Shown here: positions 5,623 through 14,546 of the stretch, piece by piece
Numbering within the stretch: position 1 is the first letter of the stretch
How the letters are laid out: each line of letters begins with the position of its first letter
NCBI GenBank assembly: GCA_044227705.1
Contig: JBGAWE010000001.1
Coordinates: forward strand, 1 to 64,000
Source: JANOQP01 sp044227705
Lineage (GTDB): Bacteria; Bacteroidota; Bacteroidia; Chitinophagales; Saprospiraceae
Direction: 5' to 3'
DNA: 64,000 nt
Position numbers and translations under genes: made by a program
The notes under the pieces: generated by a model
What the model was told of the DNA's origin: nothing
Database searches by the model: none
The model's input: the letters and a program-made list of their open reading frames with translations, nothing else

Positions 5623-8320
5623 GGTCTTTTTGTGCTTGGTTGGCGGTTTTCTGCCGGGCGACGGCGGCCTCTTTGGCCTGAACCTGCGCCCGCTGGAGCC
5701 GCGAGCGGTTGGCGATTTCGCGGGCCGTCATCCGCTGGCTGTCCTGTTTAACGGCCTGTTCGAGGGCCTTTTTGTCGTCGGTGTAGACGCGGGCGCGTTC
5801 CCGGCCGCGCGAGATGGAGACGTAGAACTGCTGCTGGCTGGAGGCGGGGAGCGACTTGCTCGACTGCGCGATGAACACCTGGTCGACCGTCTTGCCCTGC
5901 GAGCTGTGCGAGGTGGTGGCGTAGCCGTAGGCGATGTGGCCGAAGTCCCGGTCGAGCGTCTTGCCGGTGTGCAGCCGCAGGTGGCCGTCGCGGTCGAACC
6001 CCTTGACGGTGAAGGTGTCGCCCGTGTTGACGCGCGTCCCCTCGCGGGTCTGGCCGCCCTTCGTGACGCGGATCTTGTCGCCCTGGGCGAGGCTGATTTT
6101 TTCCTGGCGGTAGACGGTGAAGCGGCCGGACTTGTCGAGGGGGATCTCGCCATCGGTGCCTTTCATGTCGGTGGCCGCCAAGACGCCCGGCAGGGCGGGG
6201 GAGCGGTCGGCGGCGATTTTCCAGCGTTCACCCTTTTGGTGGCCTGGCGCGTTCTGGTGGAACTCCAGCACCAGCTCGCGGCCTTGCGCCTGCCGGTAGC
6301 TCCACGCATCGGCCTTGTTTTCCTCCGTCCAGTTGGTGCCCTCGAGCCGGGTGAACGGCCGCTCCTCCTTCCCGACCTGCCCCTCCGATTGCAGCCGCTG
6401 GCGCAGGGCCTCGGTCACTTCGCGGCCCTCGGCATGGGTCGGCGAGACGACCAGCACGGACTTGCCCTGTCTGGTCGCCTCGGCGTAGTCGTCGACGAGG
6501 CGGCCGAGCCTCTCGCGGTCGTCGGCCATTTCCACCACGTCGCCGATGCGGTCGAGCTGGTACAGGGCTGCGTCGCCCCGGCCCTCTCCCGCGAGCTGCA
6601 CCGCGTTCTTGTAGAAGGGGTTGCCGCTCTGCCGCTGAATCTGCCGGACTCGGGCGGTCTTCAGCCCCCCTTCTTCTTCGAGGATGCGCAGCGCGTCGCC
6701 CGCCGCGACCGAGGAGTGCTGCCGTGTGTCGCCGGTCAGGAGCAGCCTGGCGTTTTGCTGTTTGGCGATTTCAAAGAGGCGGTTCATGTCCCGGTTTCCG
6801 ATGAGCCCTGCTTCGTCCACCCATATCACGCCGTTTCGGGCCTGTTGCTGCATTTTTTCACTGGCGAGGAGCTGCGCGAGCGTGTCGGCCTTGTCGAAGC
6901 CTTCCTCGCGCATCACGCCCCGCGAGGCCGCCGCCGAGGGCGCGACCCCGACGAAGGGCAGCCCCTTCTCCTCGATGCCGTCGCGGATTTCCCTGACCAG
7001 CGTGGTCTTCCCCGTCCCCGCCCCGCCGGAGATGAGGGTGACGGTGCCGGTGTCGGTCAGCGCGTGGCGGATGGCGGCCCGCTGCTCGTCGTTGAGCCGC
7101 TCGTCCTTCGGCTCGTAGGCGGGGTTGATGGGCTGGGCCTTGCCGCGCCCCTCGCGCAGGTGCGCGAGCATCCGCTGCTCCTCCCGCACGGCCTCCTCGG
7201 TGGTGACGAGTTGCTGGCCGCCCACTTCCTGCCGGTGGAAGCGTCCCCCGTCGATGGCGGCCTCGACATCCTCGGGCAGGAAGTCGCCGAAGCCGCGTTT
7301 GAGGGCCTCGGCCTTCAACTGGTGTTCCCTCACGACGCTCTTTCTCTCAAACAGGTGTTGCTGGGCGCGTTCCACGGCCTCGCCCGCCTCGACGTTCTTC
7401 TTTTCAACAGCCGCCTCCGCCCGGCTGCGCTCGATGCGGTCGGCCTCGTCCTTCGTGAGCCAGCTTTTCCAGATTTCGCGCAGCTTGTCCCATGTCTCGC
7501 CCGCCGCTTTTTTGGCGCGGGTGAGCGCACCGAGCTTCTCTTTCTGCTTTGCCGAAATACCGCCGTTCGCGGCCTTCTCTTTGGATGCCGTCTCCTCGAT
7601 TTGCGAGGTGCGCCGCGAGAATTTTTGCAGCAGGTCGTCTTCCATGCCCTTGACCTCCCAGCTCAGGCCCCGCCGCTCGACCTCGTATCCAAGCCCCCGC
7701 ATCTTGTGCGCCATGCGCGAATCGAAGGCCGCCTCGTAATAGGGCGCGGCCTGTTTGATGGGGCCGAACTCGCCCGCCTGGAATCGCCCGGCGGCCTCGT
7801 TCCAGGTTGTGTTCAGCGCGAAGCAATGGCGGTGCAGGTGCGGGTCGGGGATGCCGTCGACGGGACGGCTGGTGCGGTGGGTGAAGCTTGCCCAGGCCAT
7901 CTCGCCCGTCACTGCGTGGGCCTTGTCCTTGCCCTGCCCGGTCTGCGTCCTCATGTCCTTTTCCAGTTCGGCCATCGTCTCCTCGACGGATTGCTCGAAG
8001 GCCAGCCGGATGCGCTCGTCGCCGGTGACGGCATAGGCGACGCTCGCCGACTTGGGGACGGAGAAGGTGAAGTCGTACCCGACCTTTCGGCTTTCCGAGT
8101 GGCGAGGGTTGAGCTTTGAGCCGTCGGGCCTGGTGTTGTGGCAGAGGGCGACGAAGTCCTCCTTGTTCACCTCGCCCGACAGACCCAGACGCTCGGCAGC
8201 TCGCCCGCCCCATGTCCCGATGGAATGCTCCTCGGCGGCGAAGTAGTCGGCGCGGCGCAGGCCCTCGTCGAAGTACTTGGCCGCTCCCGCCGCGTTGGTG
8301 GATGGTGTGATGCGGAGCAT
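5600..8320 (-). CDS. MobF conjugative relaxase-helicase, TrwC/TraI type (unit 1)
   Basis: 906 aa. It nicks one strand at oriT, stays joined to the 5' end through a tyrosine and unwinds the plasmid for transfer. The N-terminal TrwC domain (1 to about 300) shows Tyr16 and Tyr26 as candidate nucleophiles and the metal triad H161, H163, H165 in DPHLHRHCF. A RecD-like helicase follows with Walker A GGAGTGKTT near residue 435, VIWVDEAGLIG as Walker B, LLTGDTRQHSSV, and the C-terminal TTSHSSQGKTVDQ motif. The C-terminal 80 residues are basic. The length is close to TrwC. It is transcribed away from the putative oriT that lies directly upstream. The second copy at 38029-40749 has the same length and is about 93 percent identical by eye. 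Confidence 0.95.
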   Translation of the reverse strand: MLRITPSTNAAGAAKYFDEGLRRADYFAAEEHSIGTWGGRAAERLGLSGEVNKEDFVALCHNTRPDGSKLNPRHSESRKVGYDFTFSVPKSASVAYAVTGDERIRLAFEQSVEETMAELEKDMRTQTGQGKDKAHAVTGEMAWASFTHRTSRPVDGIPDPHLHRHCFALNTTWNEAAGRFQAGEFGPIKQAAPYYEAAFDSRMAHKMRGLGYEVERRGLSWEVKGMEDDLLQKFSRRTSQIEETASKEKAANGGISAKQKEKLGALTRAKKAAGETWDKLREIWKSWLTKDEADRIERSRAEAAVEKKNVEAGEAVERAQQHLFERKSVVREHQLKAEALKRGFGDFLPEDVEAAIDGGRFHRQEVGGQQLVTTEEAVREEQRMLAHLREGRGKAQPINPAYEPKDERLNDEQRAAIRHALTDTGTVTLISGGAGTGKTTLVREIRDGIEEKGLPFVGVAPSAAASRGVMREEGFDKADTLAQLLASEKMQQQARNGVIWVDEAGLIGNRDMNRLFEIAKQQNARLLLTGDTRQHSSVAAGDALRILEEEGGLKTARVRQIQRQSGNPFYKNAVQLAGEGRGDAALYQLDRIGDVVEMADDRERLGRLVDDYAEATRQGKSVLVVSPTHAEGREVTEALRQRLQSEGQVGKEERPFTRLEGTNWTEENKADAWSYRQAQGRELVLEFHQNAPGHQKGERWKIAADRSPALPGVLAATDMKGTDGEIPLDKSGRFTVYRQEKISLAQGDKIRVTKGGQTREGTRVNTGDTFTVKGFDRDGHLRLHTGKTLDRDFGHIAYGYATTSHSSQGKTVDQVFIAQSSKSLPASSQQQFYVSISRGRERARVYTDDKKALEQAVKQDSQRMTAREIANRSRLQRAQVQAKEAAVARQKTANQAQKDHAKRRNL

Positions 8321-8350
8321 TTCCCTTCAATCGTATTCAAGAATTTTAAC

Positions 8351-8443
8351 CTACAGGCATCTCGTCTAAACTGTGCTTTAGAGGGCTTGGCAAGAGGCAA
8401 AAGCTCTCGGACGGCGCGAGCGGTGAGGTTGCGGAAAATGGGT
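8351..8443. other. oriT: Putative oriT (unit 1)
   Basis: A non-coding stretch directly upstream of the relaxase that is almost unchanged in unit 2 (40781-40876), although flanking non-coding DNA has diverged. Its core is an inverted repeat, TCTAAA (8365-8370) and TTTAGA (8377-8382), around CTGTGC, followed by GGGCTTGGCAAGAGGCAAAAG. MobF origins usually lie beside the relaxase gene and carry a short hairpin near the nick. The nick base cannot be placed from sequence. Confidence 0.55.
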
Positions 8444-8547
8444 GCAGAACTGCCACAGGGGAGAGGGCGGGGCGACCGCCCTCTCGCTCGTTGGACCGGA
8501 AAAAGAAACTGGATTTTGGACGCGCCCGGCCGGAAAGGGCGGGTTTT

Positions 8548-8943
8548 TCAGTCGGCGGATTCGCTGCCGAAGGGGTGACTTTCGAGCCACTCAATGGCGA
8601 AGGCGAGGCGTTCGAGTTCCCATTTCTCAGCAGGCCACTGGGTCATCTCGCGGATGTACTCGACGAAGACCGGCTGCGCTTCCTCGTCCTTTTCGACGAG
8701 CCGGGCCTTCCAGTCGAGGGCGTTCAGGAGGATGTCCTTTGATGGAATTTCAGCCCGCCGCCCCAAAACGTGGTCGATGATTTCGAGGGCCAGCTTTTCG
8801 TTGCGACGGGTCTTGTTGCCGTCCGCGAGGTGTCCGGCGAGGTTGACCATCGCCCGGAAGTCGCCCTTTTTTGCCCATGCCCGATGGTCGTCGATTTGGG
8901 CATCGACGAGGACATCGAACATGGACAGGGCGGGTTTTTCCAT
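8548..8943 (-). CDS. Conserved small helical protein (unit 1)
   Basis: 131 aa, soluble, almost all helical. Stretches such as AWAKKGDFRAMVNLAGHLADG and NEKLALEIIDHVL look like Sel1/TPR-type helical pairs. The unit 2 relative (40956-41348) is clearly homologous but much more diverged than the neighbours. It sits between the coupling-protein genes and oriT on the same strand. Likely a protein-protein adaptor of the transfer region; function unknown. Confidence 0.65.
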   Translation of the reverse strand: MEKPALSMFDVLVDAQIDDHRAWAKKGDFRAMVNLAGHLADGNKTRRNEKLALEIIDHVLGRRAEIPSKDILLNALDWKARLVEKDEEAQPVFVEYIREMTQWPAEKWELERLAFAIEWLESHPFGSESAD

Positions 8944-8982
8944 GCTTTCAGCATAGCAGAAAAGCGGCGCGGCGGCAAGTGT

Positions 8983-9210
8983 TCAGAGGCTTCGGCCCTT
9001 CGTTTTCGCCCTGCTTTTTTGCGGGATGGAGGGCTGGTAGTTTTGTTGGATGCCGCCGGTGGTGTTGCCGCCGGTGCTGGCATTCATGTTGGGCGTGTTG
9101 GTTGGCGTGGTCGACGGTGGTGTGTTGTCCACGCGGACACCCTGCGCTTTCAGGTTTTCGCCGATGGCCTTTGCTTCGGCCTGCTTCTCGGCGGAGAGCT
9201 TGTTTTCCAT
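8983..9210 (-). CDS. Small Asn/Thr/Pro-rich protein (unit 1)
   Basis: 75 aa beginning MENKLSAEKQAEAKAIG. A charged N-terminal helix is followed by a disordered tail rich in Thr, Asn, Pro and Gly and a basic end. The unit 2 copy (41388-41636) keeps the first 53 residues nearly unchanged and differs only in the tail, so the frame is under selection. No ribosome binding site is seen; the leader is T-rich, as is common in Bacteroidota. Its position next to the coupling-protein membrane partner suggests a transfer accessory role. Confidence 0.65.
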   Translation of the reverse strand: MENKLSAEKQAEAKAIGENLKAQGVRVDNTPPSTTPTNTPNMNASTGGNTTGGIQQNYQPSIPQKSRAKTKGRSL

Positions 9211-9279
9211 GATAGAAAAAATGTGGTGGGGGCGGTTGCCCGCCCCCGGTGATGAAATCGTTTTTCGCGAAATCCGGGG

Positions 9280-9993
9280 TCACCCGACGGGCCGCCTGAC
9301 CCGGTTGGGGCGGGCCTGCCTGCCCGGTTCCTCCTGCGCCTCTTCGAGTTCCTCGCCCTCGTGCTGCGCGTCCCAGAGCTGCTGCTTGGCGTCGGCGTTG
9401 GCCTTTTCGATGCCCGTGAACAGCCTGAACATGGACACGCCGCAGAGCATGAGGAAGAAGCCGTTGGCGGGGAGGCCGCAGGCGGTGAGGGCGATGCCGA
9501 GGAGGAAGCAGAAGCCCGGCTCGACGTATTTCTGGAACCCGTAGTCCGTCAGCAGCCGCAGCACGGGCGCGTTCTCCAGTTTGAGGGCGACAATCAGCCG
9601 GGCGACAGGGACGACGAACAGGCTCTCCCCGATGAACAGGCTGTGCCGACGCTTGCCCTTCCTCTCGCTGCGCAGGTTCCGCCGTGCCTCGACCATGTGG
9701 TAGATGCAGGCCCCGACCACGAGCATCATGTGGTACTTGAAGAGGACCCTGCCCCCCGTGTCGCCTGCCGCGAAGTAGAAGATGCCCATGAAGAACAGGT
9801 TCCACCAGACGGTGCTCACGGTGATGAAGCGGGTGCCGAAGCGGTGGTGGAGCAGTGAGTAGGTGTTGGCCGCGAAGAGCTTGGCCATCATCATGGACAG
9901 CCCCTTGCCCGCCGAGTACCAGCCGCCGGTGAGGCCGTCGGCGAGGGCGTCGCCGACTATCTCCTCTTGGTTTCGGTTGTGTTGTTGTTGCAT
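9280..9993 (-). CDS. Transfer-region membrane protein (unit 1)
   Basis: 237 aa with about four to five hydrophobic segments: around residues 55-75 (VWWNLFFMGIFYFAAG), 87-100, 123-138, and a pair near 157-195 (PGFCFLLGIALTACG, NGFFLMLCGVSMFRL). A charged Gln/Glu-rich cytoplasmic tail follows. The unit 2 copy (41686-42399) keeps length and topology. It lies between the TraD-like ATPase and the small genes, so it is a good candidate for the membrane anchor of that ATPase, which itself has no membrane segment. No named family was recognised. Confidence 0.75.
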   Translation of the reverse strand: MQQQHNRNQEEIVGDALADGLTGGWYSAGKGLSMMMAKLFAANTYSLLHHRFGTRFITVSTVWWNLFFMGIFYFAAGDTGGRVLFKYHMMLVVGACIYHMVEARRNLRSERKGKRRHSLFIGESLFVVPVARLIVALKLENAPVLRLLTDYGFQKYVEPGFCFLLGIALTACGLPANGFFLMLCGVSMFRLFTGIEKANADAKQQLWDAQHEGEELEEAQEEPGRQARPNRVRRPVG

Positions 9994-10030
9994 CGCGTGA
10001 AAATTTTATGGTTAAAAAATGGCCCCCCGC

Positions 10031-11455
10031 TCAAGCGGCGAAGGGCTGTTCAAAAGTTGTCGGGATGAAGTTGTGGCTCGTCGAGTAGGTGCGGCCCACC
10101 CCCGTGATGATGGCGTCGACGAGGAACTCGTTCTCCTCGCCGCCGTTGCGCAGCATGGAGAACTGGCGCGGCTCGACGAGGAAGTGTATCTGCTGACTGC
10201 TCGTCGCCGAGCGGGATTCCCGCGACACGCCGACGGAGGAGAGGTTGCGGATGCCCTGGCCGATGGTCTTTGCCGCCCATTCGTTGGTGACGAAATCGTT
10301 GTTCGCGTGGAAAATCTTCGTGTTGCACAGCGCGAGCAGGCTGTTGACCTGCGCCTCCGACTGTGGCCCGCCTCCGAGCGCGGCATAGAAGTTCGAGATG
10401 TTCTGCGAGAGCAGGACGCTCCCGGCGCGGCTGCTGCGGCAGGTGCTCATGAAGGCGTGGTCGTGCAGGGTGAGGAAGGCCTGCGCCTCGTCCTGCCAGA
10501 AGATGAGCGGGTTGGAATGGCGCACGAGGTCGCGCTGCTCGACCGCCTTTTGGAAGGCGTACTTGAACATGATTTGCGCGATGCGCCCGACGTGTTCGTA
10601 AACCTGAACAGGGATGTCGAGCAGGATGATTTTGCCGGTGAAGGCGTCCTCCAGCTTCAGTTGCGACTGGCCGCAGAACATCCGGTTGAGCATCGAGGAG
10701 GAGACGAACGGCTCGAGCACCCCCGAGACCATCGCCCGGATGCTCGACGCGGTCTCCTCGGCGAGCCACGGCATCTCGCGCACGAAATAGTCCTCGACAA
10801 GTTGGAAGCCGGGGTTGCCCAGCCCCACGCGCTCGGCGGCCTTCGCCAGCAGTTGCCAGCACATCGAGCCTTTGCGGAACTCCTCGTCGGCGACCTGTTC
10901 GGCCGTGACGGGCGCGGAGACGTGGATTTTGTGGAGCGTGGCGATGTTGAGCGGCAGGTCGGCCAGTTGCGAGAGCCGGATGAGGCGGTCGAGCCGCTTT
11001 TGCTGTTCCACCTCCCAGAAAAGCTCTGAGCCTTTGTGGTTGCTGCCGGTGGAGGAGAGCTTGCTGATGTTCATCAGCGCGTTGACGGCGTTGATTGGCT
11101 CGGCGTCTTGGTAGCGTTCGAGCAGGTTGAACACGTCGCCGTCGCCCGCCCTGACGTGGATGATGTCCTTCTCGCGGCCGAGCTTCCCCGCCCAGTTGAG
11201 CCAGTCCTGGCTGTCGCCCTTTTTGAACAGGAAGACGAGCATCCCAACCTTGTCGCTGTCGGGGACCTTCCTGCTGTCGAGCATCGCGCTGGCGATGGCA
11301 TAGCCGGAGCCGGAGGTCTTGCCCGAGCCGGTGGAACCGGCGATGAAGACGTTCTCGAAGGAGTCGCGCAGCGTGAAGGCGTCGCCGGGGTGGCCGTGTC
11401 CGCCGAAGTCGAGGAGCAGGCGGCGGGCGGGGTTGGGAGAGGGATTTTTACCCAT
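10031..11455 (-). CDS. TraD/VirD4-like type IV coupling protein ATPase (unit 1)
   Basis: 474 aa from the ATG at 11455 (MGKNPSPNP); the frame runs on to 11515 but the unit 2 copy aligns from this start. It carries relaxase-bound DNA to the secretion channel. Walker A is GSTGSGKTS (residues 40-48). A Walker B-like LIFWQDEAQAF and SQNISNFYAALGG with HANNDFVTNEW in the C-terminal third are typical of TraD/TraG-type ATPases. The all-alpha domain between residues 130 and 240 is present. The N-terminal membrane anchor of classical VirD4 is missing; the adjacent membrane protein may supply it. Confidence 0.85.
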   Translation of the reverse strand: MGKNPSPNPARRLLLDFGGHGHPGDAFTLRDSFENVFIAGSTGSGKTSGSGYAIASAMLDSRKVPDSDKVGMLVFLFKKGDSQDWLNWAGKLGREKDIIHVRAGDGDVFNLLERYQDAEPINAVNALMNISKLSSTGSNHKGSELFWEVEQQKRLDRLIRLSQLADLPLNIATLHKIHVSAPVTAEQVADEEFRKGSMCWQLLAKAAERVGLGNPGFQLVEDYFVREMPWLAEETASSIRAMVSGVLEPFVSSSMLNRMFCGQSQLKLEDAFTGKIILLDIPVQVYEHVGRIAQIMFKYAFQKAVEQRDLVRHSNPLIFWQDEAQAFLTLHDHAFMSTCRSSRAGSVLLSQNISNFYAALGGGPQSEAQVNSLLALCNTKIFHANNDFVTNEWAAKTIGQGIRNLSSVGVSRESRSATSSQQIHFLVEPRQFSMLRNGGEENEFLVDAIITGVGRTYSTSHNFIPTTFEQPFAA

Positions 11456-11694
11456 TATATATGGTGTGGTTGGTGAAGAATTGGACAAAGCAGTGGCTCG
11501 ATGCCGCCGGGGCATCTGTCTCGGGTACTTTCCAGAAAAATTGATTGGGTTGCTTTGAGCGGGAACGGCAGGGGGGCCTCGCCTTCAAGGAGGGCGGCAG
11601 CCTCGCCGTTTCATGGGGGCAAAGGTTAGACGAGAGGGCCGCTCCCGAAATTACCGTTTCAAAGGGAAAAAGTTACCGCACGAATTACGAAAAA

Positions 11695-12549
11695 TCAGCG
11701 TGTCACCGGCGCGTCGTCGAAGTAGCCATAGGGTTCGAGGAAGGCCACCAACTCCTTGATGCTGGCGGGCGCGAGCGAGGGAAAGCTCTCCTTGGCCTTT
11801 GCGATGATGTTCTTTTGGTGGCGCTCGACGTTGTTTTCCTGCTTGCCGAGCGCTGCCGCGATGTCCCTGTTCTTGAACGCCGGGTTGCGGTGGTGAAGGT
11901 CGATGATTTCCCGCTCGACTGGCGTGAGCAGGAAGTAAGCGTGGGTCAGCCGCTCCTTTCGGAGCAGCCGTGTCCAGTCGGGCCGCAGGAATGAGCCTTC
12001 CCATAGCTCCCCGGAAAGTTCCCGTTTCGGACCGCCCTCGAAGGCCCGGAGCGGCGTGTACTTGTTGAGGTGCGTGAGCATGATGCCGTTCCTGTCCACC
12101 TGAAAAGGTATGGCCTCCATCAGCATCCAATGGTAGCGGCCGTTCTTGAGCATCGCCGGGAACTCGATGCGGTAGGACACCTTGAGCGGCTTCACTATCG
12201 GGGCAAGCTCCCCGGCGATCAAGCAGGCGTAGGCCGCCAACGCCCATTCCAGATAGTCCACGAGGTAGTCGGGGTGGACGATTTCCATGTACTCGTCGGC
12301 GGTGAAGATGCCGCCCAGCGGCAGGTATTCCTGCGCATTGATTTGGAATGGAATATCAATCGAGGTGGTCTTCGCGCCGATGTAGAAATGGTTGCCGGGG
12401 GCGGTGTTCTGGCGCAGGTCGGCGGCGAACGCCCGCGCGTCCGCGTCGGTCAAGTCCGCGGCCTCGGTGCAGGTGGAGCTGACCTTGTCCATGTAGAGGT
12501 TGAAGGCCGAGAGTGTCCTGTTTAAGCGGACGGAGTTGGAATGATGCAA
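11695..12549 (-). CDS. LuxR-type HTH regulator (unit 1)
   Basis: The N-terminal two thirds looks like a PAS-like sensory domain with IEFPAMLKNGRYHWML and VDRNGIMLTHLNKY. The C-terminal 70 residues are a LuxR/GerE helix-turn-helix: LTPVEREIIDLHH, NRDIAAALGKQENNVERHQKNI. It has no receiver domain. The frame opens with TTG at 12549; an internal ATG lies at 12492 and either could be the start. A distant relative stands at the same place in unit 2 (46884-47675). In both units it marks the border between transfer genes and variable cargo, so it may control one or both. Confidence 0.75.
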   Translation of the reverse strand: MHHSNSVRLNRTLSAFNLYMDKVSSTCTEAADLTDADARAFAADLRQNTAPGNHFYIGAKTTSIDIPFQINAQEYLPLGGIFTADEYMEIVHPDYLVDYLEWALAAYACLIAGELAPIVKPLKVSYRIEFPAMLKNGRYHWMLMEAIPFQVDRNGIMLTHLNKYTPLRAFEGGPKRELSGELWEGSFLRPDWTRLLRKERLTHAYFLLTPVEREIIDLHHRNPAFKNRDIAAALGKQENNVERHQKNIIAKAKESFPSLAPASIKELVAFLEPYGYFDDAPVTR

Positions 12550-12687
12550 TTTTGTTGTGTGTTTACTGGTGTATGCCGAGAGGAAAAGACAGAGGATAAC
12601 AACTGTTAACCTATTAGGCTGTTTTGTATTAAAACCGAGCTACCAGACAACTTAACGATTTGATTCATGCCTCCTGATTTGCTAAAT

Positions 12688-13473
12688 TCAAGGCCTCCAG
12701 CGGAATAGGTTTTTGGAAAAAGCACTTTTCACATTGTCTGGGGGTGTTTGCCCTTTATGATTCACCAATATGAAATTGCCCGCTACTCCTAGAAAGTATG
12801 GCTTCCAGAAACGCTCCCGGGCCTTCTCGACAAGCTTCTTATAGCCAGTATCGCCAAACAGTGCGCCCAGCTCGGCTCGGTCGCGCGAATAGAACTGGTT
12901 CAGTACGAAATCGACGGCCAGCACCAAGTCCATCGGGGGGTGCTTAAGGCGCGGGGCATCGGGGAAGAAGACTTGGCCCTTGTCAAAATCATCGTCTTCG
13001 GTCAACTCGCGGCCGCCGTATTGGAAGTGGTAGAGCGGGTGGGCGAACTCCGGCTCGCCATCGCCATCTGAACACAGATGCCGCTCGAAGCGGAAGGCAC
13101 TCCGTTTTTGCGTCTTTCCCTGTCGCACGTTAAGAACGAAGCGCAAGCAGAACGTCTTGAGCATATCGGCCTCCTCGGATGTTTTACAAGGGCCGCTGAT
13201 TTCAATGGTCAATTCCACAGAGGCGTTTTCTTCCACTCTGCCTCTTTCCAAGTTCAGGTCTTGGAATGTCAATCTTTCCATATCGTATTCCCAAACCTCG
13301 TTCCTCGGTTGTTGCAGCTTGAGAACGGCTCGGTCGATAAGCCCGGCGTCCTGAACCAGCAAGCTCAAATATTTAACGAGCAGGGCTTTGAGTTGCAGGA
13401 GTTCGGCCGCCATGTCGCTGGCAACAGCCGAGGGTGCTTTTGCCTTTACAGGCTGTTTCGGAGGCTTTGCCAT
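12688..13473 (-). CDS. Last gene of six-gene operon, unknown 261-aa protein
   Basis: A soluble protein. Residues 1-20 are basic and Ala/Pro-rich, then comes a Leu-rich helix (LLQLKALLVKYLSLL). The middle region has paired strands (VELTIEISG, FCLRFVLNVRQG) and the C-terminal part contains FWKPYFLGVAGNFILV. It has no membrane segment and no known motif. Its start overlaps the receiver-domain gene by 28 bp, so it belongs to the operon. As the most distal and least recognisable member it could be the system-specific effector or an adaptor. Function unknown. Confidence 0.7.
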   Translation of the reverse strand: MAKPPKQPVKAKAPSAVASDMAAELLQLKALLVKYLSLLVQDAGLIDRAVLKLQQPRNEVWEYDMERLTFQDLNLERGRVEENASVELTIEISGPCKTSEEADMLKTFCLRFVLNVRQGKTQKRSAFRFERHLCSDGDGEPEFAHPLYHFQYGGRELTEDDDFDKGQVFFPDAPRLKHPPMDLVLAVDFVLNQFYSRDRAELGALFGDTGYKKLVEKARERFWKPYFLGVAGNFILVNHKGQTPPDNVKSAFSKNLFRWRP

Positions 13474-14546
13474 CTGTTTCTAGAGTAAGGGTCGATGCGA
13501 AAGCCGCTCACCTTGAAATCCTCGAACCGGTCGAGAAGGGCGGCTGGGGACACGTACTGCCGGTCCTGCCATTCGCCGCGCTCCTCGCCGATGATGGGGA
13601 ACCCGTCGATGGGGTCGAGCGGTCGGTGGTTGATGACGCAGGCCGTCCAAAATTCCGACCCGCTGCAGTGCTTTTGGGGCTTGGCGGCGACCAGCCCTTC
13701 CAACCTGGTTTTCTGGACAAGTTCTTTTACGCGCTGCTTGGCCTGTCGGCTTTGGGGGCTGGAAGGATGAACCTCTTTTTTCCACCAGTCCATAAAACCA
13801 GCGGCCCACCACCTTTTCCAGCCGCCGCTCAAAATGCCTGTGTACTGAAACCCCGTGAGCCAATCGTCGCACAGCTTTGGCCAGTCTTCCGATTTTTCGG
13901 TGTCGATGCCAAGTCTCGCGGCCAAAATATGCTCGTCAATGAGCGGCTCGGGCTTTCCGACGACCTGTCGCAGGATGAAGCGGATGATGTTGTGCGGGAT
14001 GCTTTTTTCAACCAAATTGCCAATTTGCTCCTCGATGCGCCAGTCGATGGCGCAGCCTTGCGGCGGCACGAGGAGACTGGCCGCATTGGCTTGCGCTCCC
14101 GCGGCTTGGACGGTCTTGAAGGCTTCGGCCAGCGCGTTCATCTCGGTGGCAACGCGCGGGGCTTGGTTGGCCAACTCGTCCTTTGTGTAGATGGCGAGGA
14201 ACAGGTCGTGCGAGGTGTCGTCGTTTCGGAACCTTTCCCGAAATTGCTGCTCGGTCGAGCAGAGCATGACTGGCAAATCCTTTTTCAAGCCCTTCTTTTG
14301 AGAAACGTCTGCACGGATGTTTTGGGCAAGAGTCTCGGCATCCGAGCCGACCTTTTTGCCGAGTTTCCAGTCTATCAATATGCCGTCGAACCCGGCCGAG
14401 TTGTTTCGGATATAGTCAATCACCTCGTCCCATGACTGCGGCTCGTGGACAGTGATTTTGATTCCCAACTCGTCGGAGTTGAGGTGGCGCACGATGCTTG
14501 CCCCTTGAACAGGCATGTCGTCGATGTACAAAAACTGGTTAGCCAT
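13446..14546 (-). CDS. Receiver-domain protein of the six-gene operon
   Basis: 366 aa from the ATG at 14546 (MANQFLYIDDMPVQG); the upstream extension to 14669 lies inside the kinase-like gene and is rejected. The N-terminal part (about 1-125) keeps the response-regulator signature: acidic pair in YIDDMP, phospho-acceptor Asp in FDGILIDWKLG, Ser/Thr in VMLCSTEQQ and Lys in IYTKDEL. The C-terminal 240 residues do not look like a DNA-binding output domain; they are helical with Trp-rich stretches (GILSGGWKRWWAAGF). It overlaps the kinase-like gene by 8 bp and is its obvious partner. The output is probably a protein-level action rather than transcription. Confidence 0.75.
   Translation of the reverse strand: MANQFLYIDDMPVQGASIVRHLNSDELGIKITVHEPQSWDEVIDYIRNNSAGFDGILIDWKLGKKVGSDAETLAQNIRADVSQKKGLKKDLPVMLCSTEQQFRERFRNDDTSHDLFLAIYTKDELANQAPRVATEMNALAEAFKTVQAAGAQANAASLLVPPQGCAIDWRIEEQIGNLVEKSIPHNIIRFILRQVVGKPEPLIDEHILAARLGIDTEKSEDWPKLCDDWLTGFQYTGILSGGWKRWWAAGFMDWWKKEVHPSSPQSRQAKQRVKELVQKTRLEGLVAAKPQKHCSGSEFWTACVINHRPLDPIDGFPIIGEERGEWQDRQYVSPAALLDRFEDFKVSGFRIDPYSRNRWQSLRNSL

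Noticed and set aside
5621..8119. 832-aa open frame on the + strand opposite the unit 1 relaxase
   Set aside because: Antisense shadow of a GC-rich gene; Val/Leu/Gly-rich translation with no family, while the minus frame is a clear MobF relaxase.
10019..11029. 336-aa frame opposite the coupling protein gene
   Set aside because: Antisense shadow, no ribosome binding site, no family.
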